From: Methylohalobius crimeensis 10Ki
GTDB lineage: Bacteria; Pseudomonadota; Gammaproteobacteria; Methylococcales; Methylothermaceae
Assembly (NCBI RefSeq): GCF_000421465.1
Contig: NZ_ATXB01000001.1
Location: 1,240,001 to 1,304,000 of the forward strand
Direction of reading: 5' to 3'
DNA: 64,000 bases
Below, one piece after another: positions 18,100 to 26,194 of the stretch. Numbering within the stretch: position 1 is the stretch's first letter; each line of letters opens with the position of its first letter. Both the position numbers and the translations under genes were made by a program. The notes under the pieces were generated by a model that saw only the letters and a program-made list of their open reading frames with translations, did not search any database and was not told where the DNA came from.

Positions 18100-21000
18100 T
18101 TGCTGCCGGTGACCCTGGAACGAAAATCCGTTCGCAGTGGAATCCGGATGCTGGCCCATGACGACGAGCCGCGCTTCAACACGACACTGTTGGAGATGCT
18201 GCGAAAAGACTTCGAGATCGATATCCGGGGCTTGGACGGGGAACTGCCGACAGATCACAGCGGTATCGACGTGAGCGGGATTTGGAACACTGTGCGCAAG
18301 GCGGTGAAGGACGCGCCGGGGTTCGAAGTCGTCGAGGATGCAGTGCTAGGCCATTTTTCCTTCGCCAAATATCTCATGTGGAAGGATCTGGTCGACCGCA
18401 CCGATGCGCTGCGGAAGAACGCGATCGTCAAGCACCTCATTGATACGCCGCGCGATCCTTATCCCAGCGATATCGCCTTTGTGGACAGCACTCTTATCGA
18501 TCGGCACTTCAAGCCGTCCGATTTGCTGACTCCGCTGCCTGCGGACTCATCACAAATGGCGGCGATCGCCACGGCAGACCGTGGCAAGAACTTCATCATC
18601 ATCGGCCCGCCCGGGACGGGCAAGAGCCAGACCATCAGCAATCTGATCGCCCATATGTTGGGCAAGGGGAAGACGGTTCTCTTTGTTTCGGAGAAGACCG
18701 CAGCGCTGGAGGTTGTGTACCGACGCCTGAAAGACATTGGGCTTGGAAGGTTCTGTTTGGAGCTTCATTCCAACAAAGCCCGCAAGGCCGACGTGCTCGA
18801 CCAATTGCGCAATGCATGGGATCTCCATCAAAGCGCCAAGGCCGAAGCTTGGGAGCAAGAGGCCGAGCGGCTGCGGATCTTGCGCGACCAACTGAATCGT
18901 GTCGTGGACCGACTACACATCCCCCGCCGGAACGGAATCACGGCTCATTACGCCATCGGCGTGAAAGTTCGAGACGAGAATTTGGCGTCGCGTGTGACCC
19001 TTTCCTGGCCGTCCGCGGATCAGCACGATAAGGCCCGTTTGGACGCAATGCGTGAAGCCGTCAAATGGCTCCGTGTGCAGGTCACCGCCGTGGGAGATGT
19101 GGCCGAAAGCCCTTTCCAGTTGGTGACGAAAGGTGACTGGTCGCCGCAATGGGAAGGCCAAGTGGTCGAACAGGCAGGCTGCCTGTCTGCGGCGGCGTCC
19201 AAATCGGAGCGTTCCTGCAAAGCGCTGTTGGACGCCATAGGGATCGATGGGCCCGATCGCTCAATGGCGCGCCTGGACGCTGTTGCCGATCTCGCGGCGG
19301 TCTTGATGGAGTCCTATCGCAGACAGATTGCCTACGCACTCGAGCCGGATGGGTCAGATCGTATCGAGGCGCTTGAAGAAGCTGTGCAGCGGCTCAAGGC
19401 CTATGCTGAAGATCAGGCGGCACTGAGTTGCGCTTACGATCCCATGGCTTGGCGCAAATTGGATGGGGATGAGATTGCTCAGCGCTGGCAAGAAGCGGAA
19501 GCGGCTTGGTGGCCCAAAAGTTTCTTCGCCCGCCGTCGCCTGATCAAGGACATGAAGGCAGGAGGGGCACAGGGAGTTCCGGATCCGGTTCGCGACGCGC
19601 CGACGCTTAAGCGTTTGCGCTTGGAAGGCGAAGCCATCGACCGCCTGAACAAGCTGCTTTCAGAATTCAAGGACTGGGAGGGGCATACGACCAGCCCCGA
19701 CGTGGCTCTCGCCTTGCGGACCCTCGGGCAGCGGGCGCGACTTGCAGTTGGCAGGTTGGCTGACGATGCGCCGACGCTGGTGGAAGTTCGCAGCAAGGTT
19801 CGAACCTTGATGCATGACGGCAACGATTTGTTAGCGCCTGAGGCTGCAGTCGGTCGGGCTGCACAGGAGTTCCTGACGGCCAACAAGGGACTAAAGGAAA
19901 CATGCACGGCGTTCGAAGCCATCGCCGGAAGGTCGGTGAGAGAGCATTTCGCGGAAACAGGCAAGGCGCTGGATGCCATTCGGGAGACGGCGGACACTAT
20001 CGCTGCGCGCCATGCAGAATTGCATGATTGGTGCGGCTGGCGTCATCGTCGAACGGCGGCAATGGATCTGGAGCTGGGGCCGCTGGTGGACGCGATTGAG
20101 AAGGGCCGCATTCCGGCAGAGGAGATCGAAGCGACTTTCGAAGCAGCATATTGTACATGGTGGTCGGGCGCGGTGATCGGGGAAGATGAAGTCTTGCGAA
20201 CCTTTTCCACACCCGAGCACGTCGCGACAATTGAGAAATTCCGCGAGATCGACAGTCAATTCCAGGACCTCACGGCAGCCTATATCTCTGCCAAGTTGGC
20301 GGGCAATCTTCCGGATGCCGATGACGTCAAGCGAAGTTCGTCCTGGGGTGTTCTGCGCCGTGAGATCCAAAAGAAAAGACAGCATAAGCCGGTCCGCCAG
20401 TTAGTCCAGGAGATGCCTGACGTTCTGACCAAACTGGCACCTTGTCTCATGATGTCGCCGCTGTCCGTTGCCCAGTATCTGCCGGCTGACCAAGCGTTGT
20501 TCGATGTCGTGATCTTTGACGAAGCGTCGCAGATCACCGTCTGGGACGCGGTTGGCTCCCTGGCGCGCGGACGTCAAGCCATTGTCGCCGGCGATCCGAA
20601 ACAAATGCCGCCAACAAACTTCTTCGCGCGGGCCGACGACGATCCCGATGGGAAAGTGGATACGGAAGGGGATTTGGAGAGCATCCTGGACGAAATGTTG
20701 GGGGCGAGCATCCCGCAGCGGACCCTCAACCTGCATTATCGGTCGCGCAGGGAGAGCCTAATCGCGTTCTCCAACAGCCGATACTATGGCAATGAACTCG
20801 TCACCTTCCCCGCCCCCATACACCCTGATCACGGCGTTCGCCTGATCCGCCCCGACGGCTTTTATGCACGTGGAAAGGCGCGTCATAACGAAGGGGAAGC
20901 AAAGGCGATTGTTGCGGAGATTTTGCGAAGAGTCACCCACGAGGACGAGGTGGTGCGGGAACAGTCCATCGGCGTTGTAACCTTCAATTCCGAACAGCAG

Positions 21001-22485
21001 TCGCTGATCGAGAATTTGCTGGACGAAGCGCGCTCCAGAAATCCACAAATCGAATGGGCATTCTCCACGGATAGCACGCTTGAGCCGGTGTTCGTGAAAA
21101 ACCTGGAGACCGTGCAGGGGGACGAACGGGACGTGATCCTGTTCAGTATCACTTACGGTCCGGATCAGGGCGACCACGTCACCATGAATTTCGGCCCCCT
21201 CAATCGGGACGGAGGGGAGCGCCGCCTGAACGTGGCCATGACACGGGCACGCTCCGAAATGCTGGTGTTCTCCACGCTCAGTCCCGATCGCATCGATCTT
21301 TCGCGGACGCAGGCTCGGGCAGTCGCAGACTTGAAGCATTTCCTGGAATATGCTGAACGTGGTCCATCGGCACTCGGAGCGGCAGTTTATGGTTCGATCG
21401 GTGATTTTGAGTCCCCATTTGAATCTGCGGTTGCCCGGGCGCTACGGGATAGGGGATGGGACGTCCATCCGCAAGTCGGCGTATCCGCCTATCGAATCGA
21501 CTTGGGTGTTGTCCATCCAGATGAGCCGGGGATCTACCTCGCCGGTGTCGAGTGTGATGGTGCCATGTACCACAGCTCCGCTTTCGCACGGGAACGCGAC
21601 AAGATCCGCCAGTCGGTTCTGGAGGGACTCGGCTGGACTTTATTCCGCGTGTGGTCGACCGATTGGTGGACCCATCGTGCAAAGGCTTTGGACTCCCTCA
21701 ATGAGGCGCTGAAAGTCCATCTGGAAGCGGATCGGCAAAAGCGGGAAGAAGCAGTTCGGGCGATGGAGGCAAACGCTGCGGATTCATCTTCTCGCCCGGA
21801 TCATATCGATGGATCCGGGGAAGAGATTGTCGCGCCGATTTTGCCCACTGAAATGACAATTGACGAGACGGACGCATCAGGCCCGGATTTCGAGCCGCAG
21901 GAAAGCTATATGGCCGCTGATCTTGCGAGGCCAGAACCTTCGGCCGGTGAGGTGCCATCAAACCGAATGCCGGAGTCCCCCGATGACCTATTTGGCAATA
22001 ACGAACACAGCTATGTGGTGGCGGACCTCGACGGAGGGAATTATAGGGCTGAACCGAACACGTTCTACTCCGAGGAGTACGAGCCTCGGCTGTCAGCCAT
22101 GATCGATCACGTCATCGATATAGAAGGACCGATCCATGAAGATGTGTTGGTCCGGCGTATTGCACGCCATCACGGATTTCAGCGTGCGGGTCGCCAGATC
22201 CGTGAAATTGTCATCGATATAGCGAAGCGCCGTCGGGGCCGGACAAAGGAAGATGTCGGCTTGTTTTTCTGGCGCAAGGGAACGGTCAAAGATCGCCTCG
22301 CGCCAGCCCGTTATGCGGGCCGTGATGATGAAATGCGGAAGGCGGAGTATATCTGCAAGGAGGAAATCCGCGCGATCAGAGCTTTGTTGTCCCTTAGCGA
22401 CGACCCCATTGAGATAGCCCGCCATATTGGCATTGCTCGATTAAGCCAGAGCGCTCGCGACCGGCTAAGCAAGGCGCTGGGTTGA
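18100..22485 (+). CDS. Main part of the frameshifted helicase-nuclease: SF1 helicase, REase_MTES_1575-like nuclease, DUF3320
   Basis: Second segment of the cassette 3 gene; the frame is open upstream to the frameshift near 17950, and TTG 18100 is only the first nominal start. Residues about 165-180 hold Walker A IIIGPPGTGKSQTISNL. A long insert follows, then Walker B/motif II VVIFDEASQ (about 804), GDPKQMPP (motif III), LHYRSRRESLI (motif IV), TVQGDERDVILFS (motif V) and LNVAMTRAR (motif VI), making an SF1 helicase. Residues about 1110-1190 (IDLGV...VECDGAMYHSS) match the restriction-endonuclease-like domain often appended to these helicases. The C-terminal region from about 1325 looks like DUF3320. 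Such multidomain proteins recur in defence islands; an antiphage role is inferred. Frameshift or sequencing error would decide activity. Confidence 0.88.
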   Translation: MLPVTLERKSVRSGIRMLAHDDEPRFNTTLLEMLRKDFEIDIRGLDGELPTDHSGIDVSGIWNTVRKAVKDAPGFEVVEDAVLGHFSFAKYLMWKDLVDRTDALRKNAIVKHLIDTPRDPYPSDIAFVDSTLIDRHFKPSDLLTPLPADSSQMAAIATADRGKNFIIIGPPGTGKSQTISNLIAHMLGKGKTVLFVSEKTAALEVVYRRLKDIGLGRFCLELHSNKARKADVLDQLRNAWDLHQSAKAEAWEQEAERLRILRDQLNRVVDRLHIPRRNGITAHYAIGVKVRDENLASRVTLSWPSADQHDKARLDAMREAVKWLRVQVTAVGDVAESPFQLVTKGDWSPQWEGQVVEQAGCLSAAASKSERSCKALLDAIGIDGPDRSMARLDAVADLAAVLMESYRRQIAYALEPDGSDRIEALEEAVQRLKAYAEDQAALSCAYDPMAWRKLDGDEIAQRWQEAEAAWWPKSFFARRRLIKDMKAGGAQGVPDPVRDAPTLKRLRLEGEAIDRLNKLLSEFKDWEGHTTSPDVALALRTLGQRARLAVGRLADDAPTLVEVRSKVRTLMHDGNDLLAPEAAVGRAAQEFLTANKGLKETCTAFEAIAGRSVREHFAETGKALDAIRETADTIAARHAELHDWCGWRHRRTAAMDLELGPLVDAIEKGRIPAEEIEATFEAAYCTWWSGAVIGEDEVLRTFSTPEHVATIEKFREIDSQFQDLTAAYISAKLAGNLPDADDVKRSSSWGVLRREIQKKRQHKPVRQLVQEMPDVLTKLAPCLMMSPLSVAQYLPADQALFDVVIFDEASQITVWDAVGSLARGRQAIVAGDPKQMPPTNFFARADDDPDGKVDTEGDLESILDEMLGASIPQRTLNLHYRSRRESLIAFSNSRYYGNELVTFPAPIHPDHGVRLIRPDGFYARGKARHNEGEAKAIVAEILRRVTHEDEVVREQSIGVVTFNSEQQSLIENLLDEARSRNPQIEWAFSTDSTLEPVFVKNLETVQGDERDVILFSITYGPDQGDHVTMNFGPLNRDGGERRLNVAMTRARSEMLVFSTLSPDRIDLSRTQARAVADLKHFLEYAERGPSALGAAVYGSIGDFESPFESAVARALRDRGWDVHPQVGVSAYRIDLGVVHPDEPGIYLAGVECDGAMYHSSAFARERDKIRQSVLEGLGWTLFRVWSTDWWTHRAKALDSLNEALKVHLEADRQKREEAVRAMEANAADSSSRPDHIDGSGEEIVAPILPTEMTIDETDASGPDFEPQESYMAADLARPEPSAGEVPSNRMPESPDDLFGNNEHSYVVADLDGGNYRAEPNTFYSEEYEPRLSAMIDHVIDIEGPIHEDVLVRRIARHHGFQRAGRQIREIVIDIAKRRRGRTKEDVGLFFWRKGTVKDRLAPARYAGRDDEMRKAEYICKEEIRAIRALLSLSDDPIEIARHIGIARLSQSARDRLSKALG

Positions 22486-22497
22486 TACCTGAATGAA

Positions 22498-22557
22498 ACA
22501 TAACAACAGCATGCAGCGGACGGCGCTGCGCGCCGCCGCTGATGCTTATCGTTCGGC
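22498..22557 (+). other. attC site 4 (cassettes 3/4)
   Basis: A 60-base site: R'' ACATAAC (22498-22504), left arm AGCATGCAGCGG, right arm CCGCTGATGCT, R' GTTCGGC (22551-22557). The left arm again has one unpaired G, the hallmark extrahelical base. Crossover is predicted at G22551/T22552. Confidence 0.8.
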
Positions 22558-22566
22558 AAGTGACCA

Positions 22567-23100
22567 ATGATCGAGTCTCAGTACTGGAAAGAAGAGCTTC
22601 AGCGGATAGCTCAAGGTCTGAAGAAAGTGGGTCGTCCGCGTCGCTGGGGCGAACGAGCCCACTGCGTTCTAGAGAGAGACATCATGGTGGGCTTCTTCAT
22701 GCTCCGGCGGCTAATCGAACTGCACAAGGTTTCACGCCGGACCAGCGACCAAATATTGCGCGTTTTCTCATACAAAGCGGTCGGAAAAAAGGTCCATCGT
22801 CTGAATGGACATGAAATCTGGGAACTCTATGATATGGAAAGAGAACGCCCAGAACAAAAGAGGCCGCTGTACGTCGCTAATCAGTTCATTCATGCGTATA
22901 CAAGCTTTGTTGCGCGTGACGAGAGCAGAAACTGGAGTGATGTGTTCGTTGTTTCGGATTTTGACAAAAACGATTGCATCTGGCGCGTTCCGGTTGACGA
23001 GATTCGAAGACTGTTTCTGAATGCCGCCAGTGATTACCCTCACATAGCCAGGATGGTGTTCAACGAAAAGAAGGGTGATTACGACATTGAGACGAACTAA
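22567..23100 (+). CDS. Cassette 4 protein, unknown function
   Basis: A 177-residue soluble, basic protein with no recognised domain. ATG 22567 lies nine bases after the end of the site 4 core, so the ribosome binding site is partly built from attC sequence (AAGTGACCA), as is seen in compact cassettes. The N-terminal half is helical and Arg/Lys-rich (GLKKVGRPRRWGERAH); the C-terminal part (about 115-160) has mixed beta character (SDVFVVSDFDKNDCIWRVP). Stop TAA 23098-23100 lies 18 bases before the R'' box of site 5. No membrane or export signal is visible. Confidence 0.75.
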   Translation: MIESQYWKEELQRIAQGLKKVGRPRRWGERAHCVLERDIMVGFFMLRRLIELHKVSRRTSDQILRVFSYKAVGKKVHRLNGHEIWELYDMERERPEQKRPLYVANQFIHAYTSFVARDESRNWSDVFVVSDFDKNDCIWRVPVDEIRRLFLNAASDYPHIARMVFNEKKGDYDIETN

Positions 23101-23118
23101 CTGCGGAGGCGCAAAAAT

Positions 23119-23177
23119 GCCGAACAATGCGCTCCAGCCGACTGAATCGCTCCGGGTTCACCGGAGACCCGTTAGTT
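23119..23177 (+). other. attC site 5 (end of cassette 4)
   Basis: A 59-base site: R'' GCCGAAC (23119-23125), left half AACAATGCGCTCCAGCCGAC closely resembling left halves of well-known class 1 attC sites, R' GTTAGTT (23171-23177). The right half (CCGGAGACCC) does not complement the left arm well, so this site may be damaged or recombined next to the IS remnants. Confidence 0.65.
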
Positions 23178-23181
23178 TGAG

Positions 23182-23480
23182 TCAGGCTGCTTCAACTGAC
23201 TCCTCCAGTTGGCGATAATACGCCAATTCATATTCCGCCGGCGGCATGTTGCCGATCGGCTCCAACAACCGACGGTGGTTGAACCAATCGACCCATTCCA
23301 GGGTGGTATATTCGACATCGTCGATACCGCGCCACGGGCCCTTGTGGCGAATCACCTCTGTCTTGAACAGCCCATTGATGGTTTCCGGCCAGGGCGTTGT
23401 CATAGGAATCGCCTACGCTGCCCACCGAAGCATCAATGCCCGCTTTCGCCAGCCGCTCGGTGTAACGGATCGACAAATAC
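23182..23480 (-). pseudogene. IS3-family transposase (OrfB) C-terminal fragment, frameshifted
   Basis: Remnant of the IS3-family integrase-like OrfB. Reading on -, one frame gives YTERLAKAGIDASVGSVGDSYDNAL and, after a one-base insertion near 23386 (GCCGGAAACC in place of GCCGAAACC), the other frame continues ETINGLFKTEVIRHKGPW and ends in EYELAYYRQLEES. The catalytic Glu region (DNALAE-type) is thus split. The 5' two-thirds of the gene is missing; the fragment stops near 23480 where the next IS110 element appears to begin. Confidence 0.85.
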
Positions 23481-23516
23481 GATGATGGGGTCTACCATCG
23501 GATTTGCAGGTTAGCG

Positions 23517-23616
23517 GAGCCCCCGCATAATAGGTAAGATTGACTTCGGCGGGGGTGTGGCTCCTGGGGTCGGTGGCCGGTTTCGGCTCACTCGAACCTG
23601 AAATGCCGCCCCCGCC
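23517..23616 (+). ncRNA. Candidate bridge RNA of the second IS110 element
   Basis: Upstream of the recombinase start, GGCGGGGG (23548-23555) pairs perfectly with CCCCCGCC (23609-23616), and a competing stem joins GAGCCCCCGC (23517-23526) to the region 23549-23563. The position, on the recombinase strand and within the non-coding left end, is where IS110-group elements encode bridge RNAs. Boundaries and expression are inferred. Confidence 0.3.
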
Positions 23617-23739
23617 ACCCTGCATCATCCGGTGGGTCGAACGGGATGGTGCCGATCAGCTCTCTGATGTGGCTCTGTAAGTAGACGAGACCGGCGGATG
23701 ATTTTCTTCTACTGGTTCTGACTTACGGAGACACCAACA

Positions 23740-24960
23740 ATGACAACAACCTCCGACATTCGCGTCAGCATTGATGTGGGCTGTCACAGTCACAGTGTAG
23801 CGATCGGCCTGCCCTGTGGAGAAGTGCTGGACGAATTCGACCTGCCCCACCGGCCGGAAGGCTTCGAGCTTTTCTTCGAGCGAATCGAACACCACCACCA
23901 TCGCTATGGGGGTGAGGTCTCGGTGGCCATGGAAGGGTATAACGGCTGGGCTCGCCCGTTGGACACCCTCGTGCGCTCCCATGGTTATCGCCTTTTCAAT
24001 ATCAATAATCTGAAGCTTGCCCGCTTCAAGGAGATTTTCCCGGCGGCGGCTAAAACAGACCGAATCGATGCACGGAAAGGCCTCGAGCTGTTCCAGCTGC
24101 GGGACTATCTCCCATCGGCCAAAGGGGTGCTCCAGGAGGTCTCAGCAACGCCGGTTGAGAACGAAAAACTGAAGCGTCTGACCCGCCGGCGCCGTTCGCT
24201 GGTTAATGAGAAAAGTCGCCTTCTGAGCCGCATGCAGGCTGATTTGCAGGCGGTTTGCCCCGGATTGCTGGCAATCACCAAGGATGCGGAAAACCTCTGG
24301 TTTTTGAACTTTATCACCTATAGTGACGACCTTCGTAAGCTTGCCCGTATCCGTCGGAAGACGGTGCTTTCGATCAAAGGCATCGGACGCACATACGTCG
24401 AGGTGATAGGCGGTTGGCAGAAGGCTGCGAGCTTCAGCCACGATGTTGAGTGGGTCGGCCCGATGATTGTTGAAGATGCCCGTCGAATACTGGACCTGAG
24501 ACAGAAGATAAAGGCGCTTGAAGTCCGCTGTGAAGAACTCATGGGCCAGTCAGAGATTGCACAGCTGGTCGATACCATACCCGGCTTTGCGACCGTATGT
24601 GCGTCGGAGCTGGCCGGTGAACTCGGTACCATCGAGCGCTTCGCCAAAGAAGGTAGTCTTGCGGTCTACGTGGGCATGGCGAACCTCGACAACAGCTCAG
24701 GAAATCAGCGCGGCTCGAAGAACCCAAAGCATGTGAATACGCGCGCAAAAGCGGCGATGCTGGTGGGTGTCGATCGGCACCGAAAGCAGGTTCCTGAATC
24801 ACAGCGCTTCTATGAGAAAAAGCGCGCCCAGGGTAAGAGCCATAATCAGGCTATCCGTGCGTTGGGGCGCCATCTGTGCCGCGTGCTATTTCGAATGCTC
24901 AAACAGGGAAGGGCGTATGAGCTCAGGATAGCTTCACCAGAGAAAACTAGCTCGAAATAG
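23740..24960 (+). CDS. IS110-family DEDD recombinase (transposase)
   Basis: A 406-residue IS110-type recombinase from a different subgroup than the one at 10.6 kb. The DEDD domain starts VSIDVGCHSHSVAIGLP (Asp near residue 12), with SVAMEGYNGWARPL (Glu near 66) and KTDRIDARKGLEL (about 105). The Transposase_20 domain holds DTIPGFATVCASELAGELG (about 283) and VYVGMANLDNSSGNQRG with the catalytic Ser. ATG 23740 is preceded by ACGGAG. The gene looks complete and could be active. Confidence 0.93.
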   Translation: MTTTSDIRVSIDVGCHSHSVAIGLPCGEVLDEFDLPHRPEGFELFFERIEHHHHRYGGEVSVAMEGYNGWARPLDTLVRSHGYRLFNINNLKLARFKEIFPAAAKTDRIDARKGLELFQLRDYLPSAKGVLQEVSATPVENEKLKRLTRRRRSLVNEKSRLLSRMQADLQAVCPGLLAITKDAENLWFLNFITYSDDLRKLARIRRKTVLSIKGIGRTYVEVIGGWQKAASFSHDVEWVGPMIVEDARRILDLRQKIKALEVRCEELMGQSEIAQLVDTIPGFATVCASELAGELGTIERFAKEGSLAVYVGMANLDNSSGNQRGSKNPKHVNTRAKAAMLVGVDRHRKQVPESQRFYEKKRAQGKSHNQAIRALGRHLCRVLFRMLKQGRAYELRIASPEKTSSK

Positions 24961-25034
24961 CTTGAAAATACCAGCGGGATGTTCAGTTCTAACATTCCAA
25001 TTAGCCAGTTTGGCAAGAAACGAAAAAGCGCGAT

Positions 25035-25109
25035 ATGGCTGAAATCGGCGTGCATTATATGACGGTGAGCCGCGCGGTGCGGCGATTTGAGCTGAACAAC
25101 CGGGATTAA
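25035..25109 (+). pseudogene. REP-associated tyrosine transposase (RAYT) C-terminal remnant
   Basis: The 24 codons MAEIGVHYMTVSRAVRRF and following residues to a stop at 25107-25109 resemble the C-terminal helix-turn-helix tail of REP-associated (IS200-like Y1) transposases, where a GVHYxTVSRxV motif is usual. The rest of the gene is absent. It lies between the 14-bp inverted repeats 24984-24997 and 25115-25128, compatible with an old RAYT/REP locus. Confidence 0.5.
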
Positions 25110-25122
25110 TGTATGAATGTTA

Positions 25123-25176
25123 GAACTGACCCCGCCCCTCCGAGAACTGACCCCGCCCCTCCTGACCCCGCCCCTC
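25123..25176 (+). repeat. Tandem repeat GAACTGACCCCGCCCCTC, two full copies and one partial
   Basis: Copies at 25123-25140 and 25144-25161 are identical; a third, missing its first three bases, is at 25162-25176. Spacing is irregular (3 bases, then 0), so this is not CRISPR. Such GACCCCG units commonly flank REP-associated transposase loci. Confidence 0.85.
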
Positions 25177-25316
25177 GCGTGCTGGGGCTGGATCCCGAAT
25201 GGTCGTTTTTCCGGTTCTAGAACTTGCCATGGATCGACCCCGTTCGGAGCAGGTGCCGGTCGTGCCTCATATATTAGAATCTTTTGATTCTTTAAAACCT
25301 TTGGGAGAGACCCAAC

Positions 25317-26141
25317 ATGGAACAAAGTATGAACGAACTGATGGAGCACACCGCCGACATGGGCCAGGCGGAGATGTTTTCCAAGGAATGGTACAACGAA
25401 TATTTCCGGCGCGCGGCCGAAAGTCCGACGCATGCGCGCTTTTGCGAGGCCGTTTATGGCAGGGATCTGTGTCAGCACGGCATGATGGACATCGACGAGA
25501 TGGGTTTTCTGGCTTCCTTGCTCAAGCCCGGGGAGAAAGTGTTGGAAGTGGGCTGCTCCAACGGTTTCATCACGGAGCATATTCACCGGCAAGCCGGATG
25601 CGACATTCTGGGCGTCGATTATTCGGACGTCGCCGTCGGCCAGGCGCAAGCCAGAACCCGAGGGAAAGCCGATAGGCTGAATTTCCAATGCGTGGATTTG
25701 ATTCAGGACGAGCTGCCCGGCGGCGAATACGATGTTATTCTGGCTATCGATTCGATTTACTTCATGGGCGATTACAACCAGACACTGGCCAAGCTCAACG
25801 CCAAGCTGGCCCCCGGCGGGCGGATGATTATCGCGGCGTTTCAAGTCAAGGAAGAGGGTGATCCCGAAACCATCCTGCTCCCCGGCCATACGCGTATGGA
25901 CGAAGCCTTGAAGGACCTGTCGTTCCGCTATACCCGGCACGACTTCACGGAGAACGTCCGCAATCACTGGATAAAAAATTACGAGTGCTCGCGGAAACTC
26001 CAATCCGACTTCGCCGCCGAAGGCAACGCATTCCTATGCGAGGCCCGCATGGCCGAAAACGGCTGGTTCAAGGATCACGCAGAGCGCGAAACGCTGGTCC
26101 GATTCCTGTATGTGATCGACCATAACGGGGCTTTGGCATAA
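25317..26141 (+). CDS. Class I SAM-dependent methyltransferase, substrate unknown
   Basis: A 274-residue Rossmann-fold methyltransferase. Motif I VLEVGCSNGFITEHI (about residue 75) binds S-adenosylmethionine; ILGVDYSDVAVGQA is the acidic-loop motif II; DVILAIDSIYFM and LAPGGRMIIAAFQV are the later core strands. An N-terminal helical extension (residues 1-70) and a C-terminal charged region probably define the substrate, which cannot be named. ATG 25317 follows TTGGGAGAG; an internal ATG at 25329 is possible. It is followed on the same strand by rlmM after 53 bases and stands downstream of IS debris, so the gene may have its own promoter. Confidence 0.85.
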   Translation: MEQSMNELMEHTADMGQAEMFSKEWYNEYFRRAAESPTHARFCEAVYGRDLCQHGMMDIDEMGFLASLLKPGEKVLEVGCSNGFITEHIHRQAGCDILGVDYSDVAVGQAQARTRGKADRLNFQCVDLIQDELPGGEYDVILAIDSIYFMGDYNQTLAKLNAKLAPGGRMIIAAFQVKEEGDPETILLPGHTRMDEALKDLSFRYTRHDFTENVRNHWIKNYECSRKLQSDFAAEGNAFLCEARMAENGWFKDHAERETLVRFLYVIDHNGALA

Positions 26142-26194
26142 GGCGCTCGGCATACCGAATCGCAATTTTCCTGCTGCAAAAATGCCGCTGAAAG

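Larger units (their letters stand above)
14926..23171 (+). mobile_element. Integron-type gene-cassette array without integrase (CALIN-like), four cassettes
   Basis: Cassette boundaries were placed at G|TT in attC-like cores: cassette 1 14926-15877, cassette 2 15878-16477, cassette 3 16478-22551, cassette 4 22552-23171. In each, the seven bases at the left crossover are the exact reverse complement of the R'' box that opens the attC at its right end: GTTAGAT/ATCTAAC, GTTAACG/CGTTAAC, GTTATGT/ACATAAC, GTTCGGC/GCCGAAC. That is the relation expected for excised-circle attC sites. All genes read in one direction, ahead of their attC. No intI gene is in the window. The genes of cassettes 1 and 2 look AT-richer than the flanking hyp and hox genes. 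Confidence 0.8.
23485..24980 (+). mobile_element. Second IS110-family element (ends approximate)
   Basis: One intact recombinase gene (23740-24960) preceded by about 250 non-coding bases with strong potential stems. The element follows the truncated IS3 fragment on its left and a transposase tail of a different family on its right, so it probably inserted into older IS debris. No terminal inverted repeats are visible, as expected for IS110. Confidence 0.6.
24961..25316. other. Intergenic debris: inverted repeat, transposase tail and tandem repeats
   Basis: The 356 bases before the methyltransferase gene hold a 14-bp inverted repeat CAGTTCTAACATTC (24984-24997) with its inverse at 25115-25128, a transposase tail between the arms, then GC-rich tandem repeats (25123-25176). 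From 25177 to 25316 there is only a short AT-rich dyad (AGAATC/GATTCT, about 25276-25291) and a ribosome binding site. Confidence 0.6.

Noticed and set aside
16562-22485. Programmed frameshifting in the giant helicase
   Set aside because: No slippery heptamer followed by a pseudoknot-like structure was seen at 17948-17955; a two-base duplication or read error is simpler.
25123-25176. Short repeats considered as a CRISPR array
   Set aside because: Spacers are 0-3 bases and copies are directly adjacent; no cas genes in the window.
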